From contig OZ241358.1 in NCBI GenBank assembly GCA_965200465.1, positions 930,001 to 994,000 of the forward strand: a DNA stretch of 64,000 nt, given 5' to 3'. Numbering within the stretch: the first letter of the stretch is position 1; every line of letters begins with the position of its first letter. Positions 8,334 to 16,221 of this stretch are shown here, in pieces. The DNA comes from Azophilus sp965200465 (GTDB lineage: Bacteria > Pseudomonadota > Gammaproteobacteria > Pseudomonadales > Azotimanducaceae). The position numbers were made by a program, and so were the translations under genes. The notes beneath the pieces were generated by a model. That model searched no databases and was not told the origin of the DNA. It saw only the letters and a list, made by a program, of their open reading frames with translations.

Positions 8334-8472
8334 CCCGCTCCTGGGCCGCGCCGCTTCCTGGGGATGCGAACAGTTGCGGTCTCACCCTACAGCACGCCTG
8401 AGGGGGGCTTCCCCGGGGTTGCGACCTTAGCCGCCGAGCCGACGCCGCAATCCTGTTCAATCCAAGCAATTC

Positions 8473-9405
8473 TCATTCGCCGCTGCGCCCCGGGGCCGTT
8501 TCGGCGCCTTCGCTCACCCGCTTGTAGTAGATCCAGCTAGTCACGTTGGGCCGATCGTCATCCAAGGGCGGCGGCTGCCGGTAGATTGGGTAATGCTTGG
8601 CGATTTCCTCCTTCATGCTGTTCGGCAGGGCGTCCCAGGAGGACAGGCGCAGGCCGGCGGTGTGCATGTAGATGAGGCCCTCGCGCCCGCCCATCTTCAT
8701 CCAAGGCAGCCAGTCGGACAGGCGCGCCCAGCCCACATGGCCTGCGGCGGTCTCCTTGGCGGTATCCAGAAGGTCCGCCGCATCGCCCATGAAGTTGAAC
8801 ATCTCCACGGCGTGGTAGATGCCGCCCACTTCCGCTTGGAAGTCGCCGCCTAGTGGATTGGGGTAGAACAGCGGCACGGTGGTGTTCTGCCGCCACTTGC
8901 CCTCGGTGATGAGGCCGCGCCAGCGGAACGGCTGGCCGTTGCGGTCCTTTTCGTATTGGGCGAAGTTCACCGGATCGTTGGCGACGTGCAGCACGTCCAC
9001 CACTTCCCCGGTCCAAGGGTTCTCCCAAGTGGAAAGCGCCTCCCCGGTTTCCAGATGCCGGTAGATGAGCAGCTCCCGGGAGACCATTTTGTAGCCTTGG
9101 CCGCGCTCTGGATGGACGTCGCCGACGCAGGCGCGCACGTTCATGCCCTCCACGTTGAACAGCAGCCGGTCCCGCTCCCCCTGCCGGCGGGAGTAGGCCC
9201 GCCCGCGCCACCAGAAGGTGGCGGGTTCGCCATCCACGGTGGAGCAGGCGAGCTTGCGGGAGATTGTCAGGGCGTCCCTTGGATCGTTTGGATCCAGCTG
9301 TTGCGCCTGCCCGGCTGCTGCCGCCGCGGCCAGCAGCAACGCCAAACCGCTGGTCGCCCTCGGCCAACGAAAAGCGCAAACGATGATGTGCAATGCGGCT
9401 TGCAA
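8473..9405 (-). CDS. exported DUF1838 family protein
   Basis: A 310-residue protein with an N-terminal hydrophobic segment (GLALLLAAAAAAGQA) consistent with a signal peptide, followed by a body rich in Trp and Tyr (ATFWWRGRAYSR, LSTWENPWTGEVVDVLHVAN, RWRGLITEGKW, WARLSDWLPWMKMG). This pattern matches DUF1838, a family of unknown function. The start is the TTG at 9405: AAGGAG nine to ten bases upstream lies inside the last codons of the DUF4268 gene, whose stop is only three bases away, so the two are probably translationally coupled. No catalytic motif is evident. Confidence 0.78.
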   Translation of the reverse strand: MQAALHIIVCAFRWPRATSGLALLLAAAAAAGQAQQLDPNDPRDALTISRKLACSTVDGEPATFWWRGRAYSRRQGERDRLLFNVEGMNVRACVGDVHPERGQGYKMVSRELLIYRHLETGEALSTWENPWTGEVVDVLHVANDPVNFAQYEKDRNGQPFRWRGLITEGKWRQNTTVPLFYPNPLGGDFQAEVGGIYHAVEMFNFMGDAADLLDTAKETAAGHVGWARLSDWLPWMKMGGREGLIYMHTAGLRLSSWDALPNSMKEEIAKHYPIYRQPPPLDDDRPNVTSWIYYKRVSEGAETAPGRSGE

Positions 9406-9408
9406 CGC

Positions 9409-10368
9409 TTATAGCTCCTTGATGAAAGGATCGCAGGCGGTGCGCATTTTCCCCATTGCTTGGACGAGCCAAGCCTGAGCTTCGGGCCAGCGGTCCTCGT
9501 CGGTAATTTGGATCTCCTCCGGGAAATACAGCGAAATTCGTGATGCTCGCTTGTCGTCAAGACGGTCCCAGTCGAGTTCCTCTCCAACCACCTGCGTCAT
9601 CTGTTGCTTTCGATCCTTTAGATCATCGAACGCTTTCTTTGTAGTCTCCTTGTTTCCAGTGTCGATATACGCTTCGGCCCTGAGTCCGCGGCGTCCATCA
9701 GGTCTCTTGCAGAACGTCGCGATGTAAATGCACAGACTGGACCGTGCGGATGGAAAACTCATCCAGTTGTAATGTGAAGGTGAGGTTGCGCGGGTCCAAT
9801 TTGGGTGCGTGTCCTTGAATGCCGGCAGGAACGCGCCCCAGAATTTCCTGTATGCCTGTTGGGCTGCTGTCAACCCAGATTTGCGCTCGGTTTTTACGGA
9901 GCGGCTCCATGCATCGGGTTGAACAATAACCCGCAAGCGGGGCGCGGGAAGCGAATCGCCGATTTTCCATGCTTCCAACAACAGGCCGAAAAAACTGAAA
10001 TCATCAGTGGAGATGTGGTTGAGCCAGTTCAAGGCGGAGCGATGTTCGTCGCGGAAATCCGGCGTGACCAAGACAGCGTAGCCGGCTTCCAGCCCAGCGG
10101 CATAGGTGATCAGTTTGCCTAAATGGTCGGGGTCGGTGGGGCCGAACATGTTCTCAACGACTACGCACCTGCCCGTATCAACTTGCCGAAACACCAAGTC
10201 GGCTCTGTAGCGGCCAACTGCCGCTTCGGACTGCTCGTGAAGCAGGTCCATTCCCAATGCCTCACCTAGAAGATCCGCGTTCTCCGCAAGCCATGGCGTG
10301 AAATCCCTAGCCTCATCGGCCCAGATCTGTCGAATGTCCACTGGCGAAAGCGTCCCAATGTCATTCAT
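9409..10368 (-). CDS. DUF4268 domain protein with nuclease-like N-terminal half
   Basis: A 319-residue cytosolic protein. The N-terminal 170 residues (WLAENADLLGEALGMDL, RADLVFRQVDTGRCVVVENM, DPDHLGKLITYAAG, AVLVTPDFRDEH) match the PD-(D/E)xK-like arrangement found ahead of DUF4268, with D and E-x-N in place of D and E-x-K. The C-terminal part (QQAYRKFWGAFLPAFK, CIYIATFCKRPDG, LRAEAYID, YFPEEIQI) matches DUF4268 itself. Such proteins are common in defence-rich loci but their function is not established. The start ATG 10368 is chosen because the sequence before it is not conserved-looking. It sits between vapBC and the DUF1838 gene. Confidence 0.75.
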   Translation of the reverse strand: MNDIGTLSPVDIRQIWADEARDFTPWLAENADLLGEALGMDLLHEQSEAAVGRYRADLVFRQVDTGRCVVVENMFGPTDPDHLGKLITYAAGLEAGYAVLVTPDFRDEHRSALNWLNHISTDDFSFFGLLLEAWKIGDSLPAPRLRVIVQPDAWSRSVKTERKSGLTAAQQAYRKFWGAFLPAFKDTHPNWTRATSPSHYNWMSFPSARSSLCIYIATFCKRPDGRRGLRAEAYIDTGNKETTKKAFDDLKDRKQQMTQVVGEELDWDRLDDKRASRISLYFPEEIQITDEDRWPEAQAWLVQAMGKMRTACDPFIKEL

Positions 10369-10540
10369 TTCTTGCTCGCTTCCCACCGTTCTGATTGGAG
10401 TGCGAATCATACAGCACCCTCGCCTACCAAGCGAAGGCGAACGCACCAGTTTTGCGGGTCTGCTCTTTCCATTCCGCAGGATGACGGGGCGTTTGAGCGG
10501 CTTCCGTTGTCCTCTTACCACTTGCCTAGAGGAAGACATG

Positions 10541-10939
10541 TCAAGCACTCGTCCAGTCTTCGCAATGAAGGCCGCCAACACGTTGAAACTCGCGAGTGTT
10601 GGCCGTTACCAATGTCAGCCCGCGAGCGAGCGCTTGTCCGGCGATCAGCAGGTCGTAGGGTCCGATCGGACAGCCGGCAGCTTCAAGCTGGCTTCGGACT
10701 GCCCCGGCGACGCGGGCGTCAGCGGCATCGAACGCAACGGTCTCGAACACCATACGGTCCAGCAGTTCGAGATTGCGTGTTGTGTGCTTGCTCTTGCAAG
10801 CCCCGTAATAAAGCTCGAAGAGCACCGGGGCCGGCAAGCCGATGTCTCCAGGCGGATGCCTGCGCGTTCGCATCGCCAACGTCTGCGACCTGTCGTTGAG
10901 AAGGGCAATGCAAGCATTTGTGTCCAGAAGATACCGCAT
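10541..10939 (-). CDS. vapC: VapC-type PIN-domain toxin
   Basis: A type II toxin; PIN-domain RNases of this class cut tRNA or rRNA. The 132-residue protein starts MRYLLDTNACIALLN with the first catalytic Asp at residue 6, has FELYYGACKS with the conserved Glu around residue 43, then GPYDLLIAGQALARG with the second Asp and TANTREFQRVGGLHCEDW. The full acidic set appears intact. ATG 10939 overlaps the vapB stop by one base (TGATG), the classical coupled arrangement. It is likely co-repressed by the VapB-VapC complex. Confidence 0.92.
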   Translation of the reverse strand: MRYLLDTNACIALLNDRSQTLAMRTRRHPPGDIGLPAPVLFELYYGACKSKHTTRNLELLDRMVFETVAFDAADARVAGAVRSQLEAAGCPIGPYDLLIAGQALARGLTLVTANTREFQRVGGLHCEDWTSA

Positions 10940-11187
10940 CACTCGAATGCCCGGCCCATGTCTCGGTCGGCCGGCATTTTCGGCTGATTGCGGCCCTCTG
11001 CAAAGAAGTCTTCGGAGAACTTGCCAACGATGTCGTCGAGCCAGTGCCAGTCTGTGGCCAAGGGCTCCAGGATCACGGCGGCGCCCTGCTTGCGGATGCG
11101 CACCTCGTCGCCCTCCATGCGGAACTTTTTGGGCAAACGCACCGCTTGGGACCGCCCGGACCAGAACAATTTCGCAGTCTGCGCCAT
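10939..11187 (-). CDS. vapB: VapB-type antitoxin (AbrB/MazE fold)
   Basis: An 82-residue DNA-binding antitoxin. The N-terminal half TAKLFWSGRSQAVRLPKKF followed by GDEVRIRKQGAAVILEP is the swapped-hairpin AbrB fold of this VapB group. The C-terminal half (WHWLDDIVGKFSEDFFAEGR) would wrap the toxin. ATG 11187 is chosen because AGAGGTG lies six bases upstream; the GTG at 11196 sits within that Shine-Dalgarno. It directly precedes vapC. Confidence 0.92.
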   Translation of the reverse strand: MAQTAKLFWSGRSQAVRLPKKFRMEGDEVRIRKQGAAVILEPLATDWHWLDDIVGKFSEDFFAEGRNQPKMPADRDMGRAFE

Positions 11188-11216
11188 CTGATTCACCTCT
11201 TGGGATGCGAACCCAT

Positions 11217-11232
11217 CTTAAAATTGCTTAAG
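11217..11232. promoter_or_regulatory. inverted repeat upstream of vapB, possible operator
   Basis: CTTAA-AATTGC-TTAAG forms a 5 bp inverted repeat with a 6-base centre, 30 bases before the vapB start. The position fits an autoregulatory VapB-VapC operator. The arms are short, so this is only a candidate. Confidence 0.4.
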
Positions 11233-11409
11233 CAGGATGCCGATGCAGCCAAGCTGCGGGAATCCAAGAAAGTTGGCGGTGCAATCATCTCCACTCCCTC
11301 CTCCCGCAACTCCCCGTCCAATTCATCGCCGCCACACGCCTGATCCCCAATCAGGTTCTCCAGCTTTGCCGCCTCGATCATGCAATTGCCCAATCATGAA
11401 CCGCCTAGT

Positions 11410-11435
11410 CGCGCCAGTCAATTTTGAGATAGGTT
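11410..11435. repeat. 26-base motif shared with 63898-63923
   Basis: CGCGCCAGTCAATTTTGAGA plus the next six bases recurs at 63898-63923 with one mismatch. Here it lies between vapB and the amine oxidase, in a gap of 280 bp with no confident gene. Confidence 0.5.
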
Positions 11436-11467
11436 GGTCTTCACGGTCGTTCTCCTTGCTGTGGGCG

Positions 11468-12907
11468 TCAGGCCGACGCCTTGATGATCGCCTCCGCCGC
11501 CCGCTCTCCGGAGCGCACCGCTCCCTCCATGCCGGGCGCATCCACCGCGGTGTGCTCGCCGGCGAAATGCACCGGCCCGGCGGGACGGCGCACCGCCGCC
11601 CGCTGCGCGGCCACCTTGCCCGGCGACCAAGCGGCGTAGGCGCCGCCGGCGAAGGGGTCCGCGCCCCAACGATGGCGGCCTAAGTAATGCACCTTGCCCC
11701 TTGAAGCCGGACGGATGCGCCCCAAACTGGCCAGCGCCAAGTGCTCGAACCCGGACTCGTCCAGGGCATCCACTTGCTCTGCGCCGCGGCCGTTGATGAA
11801 CGCCTTCAAGCCGATGCAGGCTTCGCCGTCGGCACTGATGCGCGGAAAGAAGCGCTCCATGGGCGTGTCCGTCCACATGGTGGGAGGCAGGCCGTCCTGC
11901 TCCCAGAAGGGCTCGGCGTCGAAAAAAGCCACGGTCACCTTGGTGTATGGAACTTCGGCGAAGGCTTGCCGTTGCGCATCGCTCAAAGGCAGGTGCAAGC
12001 GCACCGAGCGCAGCGCCGGCAGCGGCAAGGTGCAGACGCAGCGGCGGGAGGCGACCGCGCCGCCGTCCAGCAGCCGCACCAGAACGCCTTCGCCATCTTG
12101 GCGAATCTCGGTGACGACGCTGGACAGGCGCAAATGAGGCTTCAGTTCCTCGGCCATGGCGGCCGCCAAAGCGCCGCTGCCTTCGACGAAATGGCCGGTT
12201 CCGGTTTCCTGCCGGAACGCCAAGGCGCTGCGCCACGGCCCCAAGGCGCTGACTGCGTCGCTGTGGTTGTGGTTGCCGGCCACGTTGACCAAGCGCAACG
12301 CCTCCTCGGAGGCGCCCTGTTCGCGCAGCACCTCGGAAATGGAGCGGTCCTGCTCCCGCCATTGCCGGCCGTCCCAGCCCGCCACCTGCTTGAGGGGATT
12401 GACCTTTTCCAAATAGTGGGCCTGCAAGCGGCCCGGCGGAACGGCCCGCTCCTCGCCGACCAGTTTGTTGGCGGGGGAATCCGACCAGCCCTCGGCGTTC
12501 AGCGTTTCCCCGTTGACGTGCAGGGTCAGTTGGCGGAGCCAGCGCCGGTCGGCGGGGTGAATGGATAGGCCAAACTCTTCGGCCAACGCCCGCACCCGCG
12601 AGTAGGAGTCCCCGACCTCCACGGCGCCGAACTCCGGCCTGTCCGGCAGGACGGTGTTGGTGTAGGCGCGTCCGCCCACTCTTGGCCGCGCTTCGAGAAC
12701 CATTGGTTGCCGGCCAGCGGCGACTAGGCGCCGGGCGGCGGCCAGGCCGGCGAGGCCGGCGCCCAGCACCAGTACATCGGCGGATGCGGCCGGCGGGCGC
12801 CGCCGGGAGCAAGCTCCGGCCAAGGCCAAGGCGCCGATGATCGACGCCTTGACAAACGCCCTCCGTCCGTTGGGCCTCCCACCCGTTGATTTGCTGTCAA
12901 GCCTCAC
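11468..12907 (-). CDS. flavin monoamine oxidase family protein
   Basis: A 479-residue FAD-dependent oxidoreductase of the amine oxidase superfamily. Near the N-terminus is a twin-arginine-like signal (GRRAFVKASIIGALALAGAC), then the FAD dinucleotide-binding motif VLVLGAGLAGLAAARRL around residue 45, the following GRRAYTN-like VGGRAYTN, and a C-terminal FAD stretch GPVHFAGEHTAVDAPGMEGA. A Cys after the signal could be lipidated, but the lipobox is weak. The start is the GTG at 12907, which overlaps the TGA of the TonB receptor (GTGA), indicating translational coupling. The substrate is unknown; export by Tat with a partner outer-membrane receptor suggests periplasmic oxidation of an imported amine-like compound. 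Confidence 0.85.
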   Translation of the reverse strand: MRLDSKSTGGRPNGRRAFVKASIIGALALAGACSRRRPPAASADVLVLGAGLAGLAAARRLVAAGRQPMVLEARPRVGGRAYTNTVLPDRPEFGAVEVGDSYSRVRALAEEFGLSIHPADRRWLRQLTLHVNGETLNAEGWSDSPANKLVGEERAVPPGRLQAHYLEKVNPLKQVAGWDGRQWREQDRSISEVLREQGASEEALRLVNVAGNHNHSDAVSALGPWRSALAFRQETGTGHFVEGSGALAAAMAEELKPHLRLSSVVTEIRQDGEGVLVRLLDGGAVASRRCVCTLPLPALRSVRLHLPLSDAQRQAFAEVPYTKVTVAFFDAEPFWEQDGLPPTMWTDTPMERFFPRISADGEACIGLKAFINGRGAEQVDALDESGFEHLALASLGRIRPASRGKVHYLGRHRWGADPFAGGAYAAWSPGKVAAQRAAVRRPAGPVHFAGEHTAVDAPGMEGAVRSGERAAEAIIKASA

Positions 12908-15363
12908 CAGTTGGCCGAGACCGTCACGCCGAAGGTGGCGTCCCGTCGCGGGGCCACGGCGAAATTGCGCCGGAAGGCTTCCGGCTCGGCGTAGCGCAGC
13001 ACCGTGTAGGCGGTGTCCTCGCCGGTGAGGTTGCGGCCCCAAACGCGGATGGCGTAGCGGTCGCTGACCAAGCCGAGGCGCAGGTTGACCAAGGTGGCGT
13101 CTCCGGTCTCCGCTTCGTTGTGAACTTGGGCGAACTTGCTGGACTCGTAGGCGAGGTTGGCGCCGATGAACCAGCTCCAGCCGCCGCCGGCGAAGGGCCG
13201 GCGCATTTCCGCATCGGCGAAGAGCTGATGCTTGGCGGTGCGCGGGATGCGCTTGCCCTTGATGTCGCCGAACAAGGAGGTGCAGCCGTCCACCTCCGGG
13301 AACTGATCGCCTGTGGAGCAGTTGATCATCCCGTCGTCCGCCGCGTCCAGCAGCACGCCTTGGTTTTGGTCGAAGCCGCGCTGGAACTCGGTGTCGGTCC
13401 AGGCGTAGTTGAGGGTCAGGGTCAGCCCTTGGGCGGCCTGCGGGCGGGCTTGGATTTCGGCCTCCAGGCCGAAGATGTCGGCATCCCCGGCGTTGACCGT
13501 GGCGGAGGTGGTGTTCTGCCCGGAACGCACGTTCTGGGTGAGCTGATAGCCCTCCACCTGGTTGAAGAAAGCGGCGAAGTTGGCTGTCGCCTGGCCGCCC
13601 GCAAAGACGTTCTTGGCGCCGATTTCAATGCTGTCCACGTCCTCTTCGTCAAAGGTCGGGATGCCCGCCTCAATGGCCACGGTGCCGTTGAAGCCGCCGG
13701 GCTTGGTGCCTTGGGCATAGACGAGGTAGAGCATGTTGTTCGGCGTGGGGCGCCAGTCCAAGGTGATGCGCGGCAGCAAGCCGTCGAAGCTGGCGCTCGC
13801 CAACACGGGCGCGTCCGCAGGATTGCCTAGGTCCTGGACGACCGCCTCTTGATCGATTTTCTCGTCCTGGTAGCGGGCCTCCAAGGTCAGCCCCAGATTG
13901 TCCGCTAGGTCGAAGGAGACCATCCCGAACAGCGCGGCGTTTTTAATGCTTAAGCCGTTGACGTCCCTAGGCACGACTATGGCGGAGCCAAAGAAGGGCG
14001 CCATGGATTCGCAGAGGAAGTTGGCGGCGCACAGGCCCTGCATCCGCCGGAACTCCGCGAACCAATTGGCTTGGGCCAACCCCTGTTGCGCTTCGGAGAC
14101 CTCGCGGATGTCCCTTGCGGTTTGGTCTTGGTCGAAGTAGTAGGCGCTGAGCAGCCCCTGCAGCCGGTCGCCGCTGAAACGGAACTGCACTTCCTGGGAC
14201 CAGCTTTCGGTGGCGGTGGCGGTGGCGAAGGTGAAGTCCGTCATGGTGCCGGCGTAGGCGTACAGGAAGGGCGGCCCGTCGGCGAACCCGCCGAAGGGAA
14301 AGCCGTTGGGCGTGAAGTTGCTGACGTGGAAGGAAGTGGGCAGGTAGTCCCCGTCTATGACGAACTCCTCGTTGCGGTCGTTGTAGCCGGTGATGGAGGT
14401 GAGGCTCCAGGCGTCGTTGATTTGGTAGTCGATCTTCAGGCTGAGTTGGGTGTTTTCGTCCGTATCCCGGGTGTCCGGCGCTTGGACGGGCCAGTCCGAG
14501 CTGATGTCACCGGGCGCCACTTCGCCGCAGAAGTAACGCCCGGCGCCGCCGTAGAGGCTGCCGTTGTCGATGTAGCAGTTGTTGTCGAAGTAGCGGGTGG
14601 CCATCACCGCTGGCTGCCCGTCGTCCCGCTCCGCATAGTAGGCGCGGGCGCGGATGCTCAGCTGCTCGCTGGGCGTGAACTCCAGCACCCCGGAAACGGA
14701 GCGGGACTGCTGCTCGCCGATGTCCGAGCCGTCGAACTGGTTGGTGAAGGGGCCGCCCATCTCGTAATGGCGCAGGGTCAGGCCGCCGGACAGCACCTCG
14801 CTTAAAGGGCCGCTCAGGGAGGCGCTGACTAGGAACTGCTCATCCTCGGCAAGCTCCAGCCTGATGCGCCCGCCGAACGCATCGCCGGGCGAGCGGGTGA
14901 TGATGTTGATGGCGCCGGAGTAGGTGTTGCGCCCGTAGAGTGCGCTTTGCGGCCCCTTGACCACCTCGACCCGCTCCACGTCGTTCAGGTCGTAGTCGTC
15001 TATCGAGCCGGAAACATAAACCCCATCGATGAAGTAGGAGACGCCGGAGTCGTTAAGGATGTTGGCCTGCCCGCGAATCACGGGCCGGTTCGCCCCTCTG
15101 GCGAACTCGGAGTCGAAGATAAGCCCGGCGGTGATCTTGGAGATGTCCGCCAAGCCGTCCAAACCCCAGCTTTCCATCTGCGCGGCGGTCACGGCGGTCA
15201 CGGCCACTGGCGTTTCCTGCAGGCTTTCCTCCAGCTTTCTGGCGGTGACGATGACTTCCTCCACGATGGCGTTGCCTCCCGCCCCCTCCTGGGCGACGGC
15301 CGACGGCAGGCCCAAAGCCGCCGCGAGGACTAGGGCCGGAAGAATGAATCCGTTGCGCGACAT
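12904..15363 (-). CDS. TonB-dependent outer-membrane receptor
   Basis: An 819-residue gated outer-membrane transporter. It has a signal peptide (FILPALVLAAALGLPSAVAQ), a TonB-box-like stretch EEVIVTARKLEESLQETPVA, a plug domain with VIRGQANIL, YFIDGVYV and VEVVKGPQSALYGRNTYSGA around residues 60-170, and a 22-strand barrel ending DATFGVTVSANW with terminal aromatic residue. This TARK/SLQETPVAVTA type is typical of the receptor class expanded in sphingomonads and marine gammaproteobacteria. ATG 15363 follows GGGAGGTG. The last bases overlap the start of the amine oxidase, so the pair forms an operon. The substrate is unknown. Confidence 0.93.
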   Translation of the reverse strand: MSRNGFILPALVLAAALGLPSAVAQEGAGGNAIVEEVIVTARKLEESLQETPVAVTAVTAAQMESWGLDGLADISKITAGLIFDSEFARGANRPVIRGQANILNDSGVSYFIDGVYVSGSIDDYDLNDVERVEVVKGPQSALYGRNTYSGAINIITRSPGDAFGGRIRLELAEDEQFLVSASLSGPLSEVLSGGLTLRHYEMGGPFTNQFDGSDIGEQQSRSVSGVLEFTPSEQLSIRARAYYAERDDGQPAVMATRYFDNNCYIDNGSLYGGAGRYFCGEVAPGDISSDWPVQAPDTRDTDENTQLSLKIDYQINDAWSLTSITGYNDRNEEFVIDGDYLPTSFHVSNFTPNGFPFGGFADGPPFLYAYAGTMTDFTFATATATESWSQEVQFRFSGDRLQGLLSAYYFDQDQTARDIREVSEAQQGLAQANWFAEFRRMQGLCAANFLCESMAPFFGSAIVVPRDVNGLSIKNAALFGMVSFDLADNLGLTLEARYQDEKIDQEAVVQDLGNPADAPVLASASFDGLLPRITLDWRPTPNNMLYLVYAQGTKPGGFNGTVAIEAGIPTFDEEDVDSIEIGAKNVFAGGQATANFAAFFNQVEGYQLTQNVRSGQNTTSATVNAGDADIFGLEAEIQARPQAAQGLTLTLNYAWTDTEFQRGFDQNQGVLLDAADDGMINCSTGDQFPEVDGCTSLFGDIKGKRIPRTAKHQLFADAEMRRPFAGGGWSWFIGANLAYESSKFAQVHNEAETGDATLVNLRLGLVSDRYAIRVWGRNLTGEDTAYTVLRYAEPEAFRRNFAVAPRRDATFGVTVSANW

Positions 15364-15429
15364 GGCCACCTCCCATGCACTCATGACAACCGAAGAACGG
15401 CATTGAAACCCATTTTCACCATATTGACA

Positions 15430-15440
15430 TATCATTGATA
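15430..15440. promoter_or_regulatory. short palindrome upstream of the TonB receptor
   Basis: TATCATTGATA is an 11-base perfect palindrome in an AT-rich patch 67 bases before the receptor start. It could be a regulator site for the receptor/oxidase operon or for the divergent DUF3598-like gene. Evidence is positional only. Confidence 0.25.
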
Positions 15441-15528
15441 CAATGCGCAAACCACAGATTGCGCCCTTGGCCTAGATGCGCCTGCGGCAAAAGGGGTTGG
15501 GCGGGCTTGGCAACGCTAGGAGGCTTTC

Positions 15529-15978
15529 ATGAGCAGCGACATCCGCGCCGGCATGCCGGTTTTGGCCCGGCACGAGGGGGAGTGGCGGGGGGAGTACATC
15601 CATGTGGCCCCGAACAACAGCTTGGTGGACCGCCATGCCTCCCGCCTGATCTGCGCCTTCCCGGAATCCGGCGAGTTCCCCTACGTCCAGAAGAACATCT
15701 ACACTTGGGACGACGGGCGCAAGGAGGAGCTGGACTTTCCCGCCCACTACCGGGACGGCCGCCTGTGGTGGGACAACGAGCGCATCGTCGGCTCCGCCTG
15801 GGAGATCGACAGCCGCACCATCATGCTGAACTGGTCGCGCAAGGATTTGCCGGGCAGCTACCTCTACGAGATGATCCACATCAACGAAGGCGACGACAAG
15901 CGCGCCCGCACTTGGCATTGGTTCGTGGACGACGAACTCATCAGGCGCACCTGCATCAAGGAGGCGCGCGTTCGCTAG
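15529..15978 (+). CDS. conserved protein, DUF3598-like
   Basis: A 149-residue cytosolic protein without signal or membrane segment. Alternating hydrophobic strands and aromatic residues (MPVLARHEGEWRGEYIHV, GEFPYVQKNIYTWDDGR, DGRLWWDNERIVGSAWEID, YLYEMIHINEGDDKRARTWH) suggest a lipocalin-like beta barrel, as proposed for DUF3598 proteins. AGGAGG-like AGGAGGC lies ten bases ahead of ATG 15529. It is divergent from the TonB receptor operon and may share its control region. No enzymatic function can be assigned. Confidence 0.65.
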   Translation: MSSDIRAGMPVLARHEGEWRGEYIHVAPNNSLVDRHASRLICAFPESGEFPYVQKNIYTWDDGRKEELDFPAHYRDGRLWWDNERIVGSAWEIDSRTIMLNWSRKDLPGSYLYEMIHINEGDDKRARTWHWFVDDELIRRTCIKEARVR

Positions 15979-16027
15979 CGGAGCGCCGTCGCCAACGAAC
16001 GCCCTCTGACGACAGCGTTGGCGTTGG

Positions 16028-16088
16028 CTTTAATTCAATAGTTTCCGTCAATCATTTTTATAAAAACAATCGATTTTACAAATTATAC
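16028..16088 (+). promoter_or_regulatory. AT-rich promoter-like segment upstream of catalase
   Basis: An abrupt AT-rich patch in GC-rich surroundings, with TTTTTATAAAAA and TTTTACAAATTATAC. It is the most likely promoter region for the catalase gene, but no unambiguous -35/-10 pair or OxyR site can be marked by eye. Confidence 0.35.
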
Positions 16089-16174
16089 GGCCGCCGCAAA
16101 CATGCATCTCCACGGCGCAGACATCATGCCTTGCGCCGTTTTGGCGGCTCCGCGCTGAAAGGGCGCGGGCCGGG

Positions 16175-16208
16175 CAAGGCTGCGTAAAGGACAAGGCTGC
16201 GTAAAGGA
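16175..16208 (+). repeat. tandem 17 bp duplication in the catalase leader
   Basis: CAAGGCTGCGTAAAGGA is repeated twice head to tail, 14-47 bases before the catalase ATG, and is followed by CAAGGAGA, which holds the actual Shine-Dalgarno. Each unit contains AAAGGA, so extra ribosome-binding-like sequences are presented. Confidence 0.6.
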
Positions 16209-16221
16209 CAAGGAGAAAGCA

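Noticed and set aside
11193..11393. 66-codon minus-strand frame upstream of vapB
   Set aside because: No Shine-Dalgarno or recognisable motif, and it covers the probable vapBC promoter and operator.
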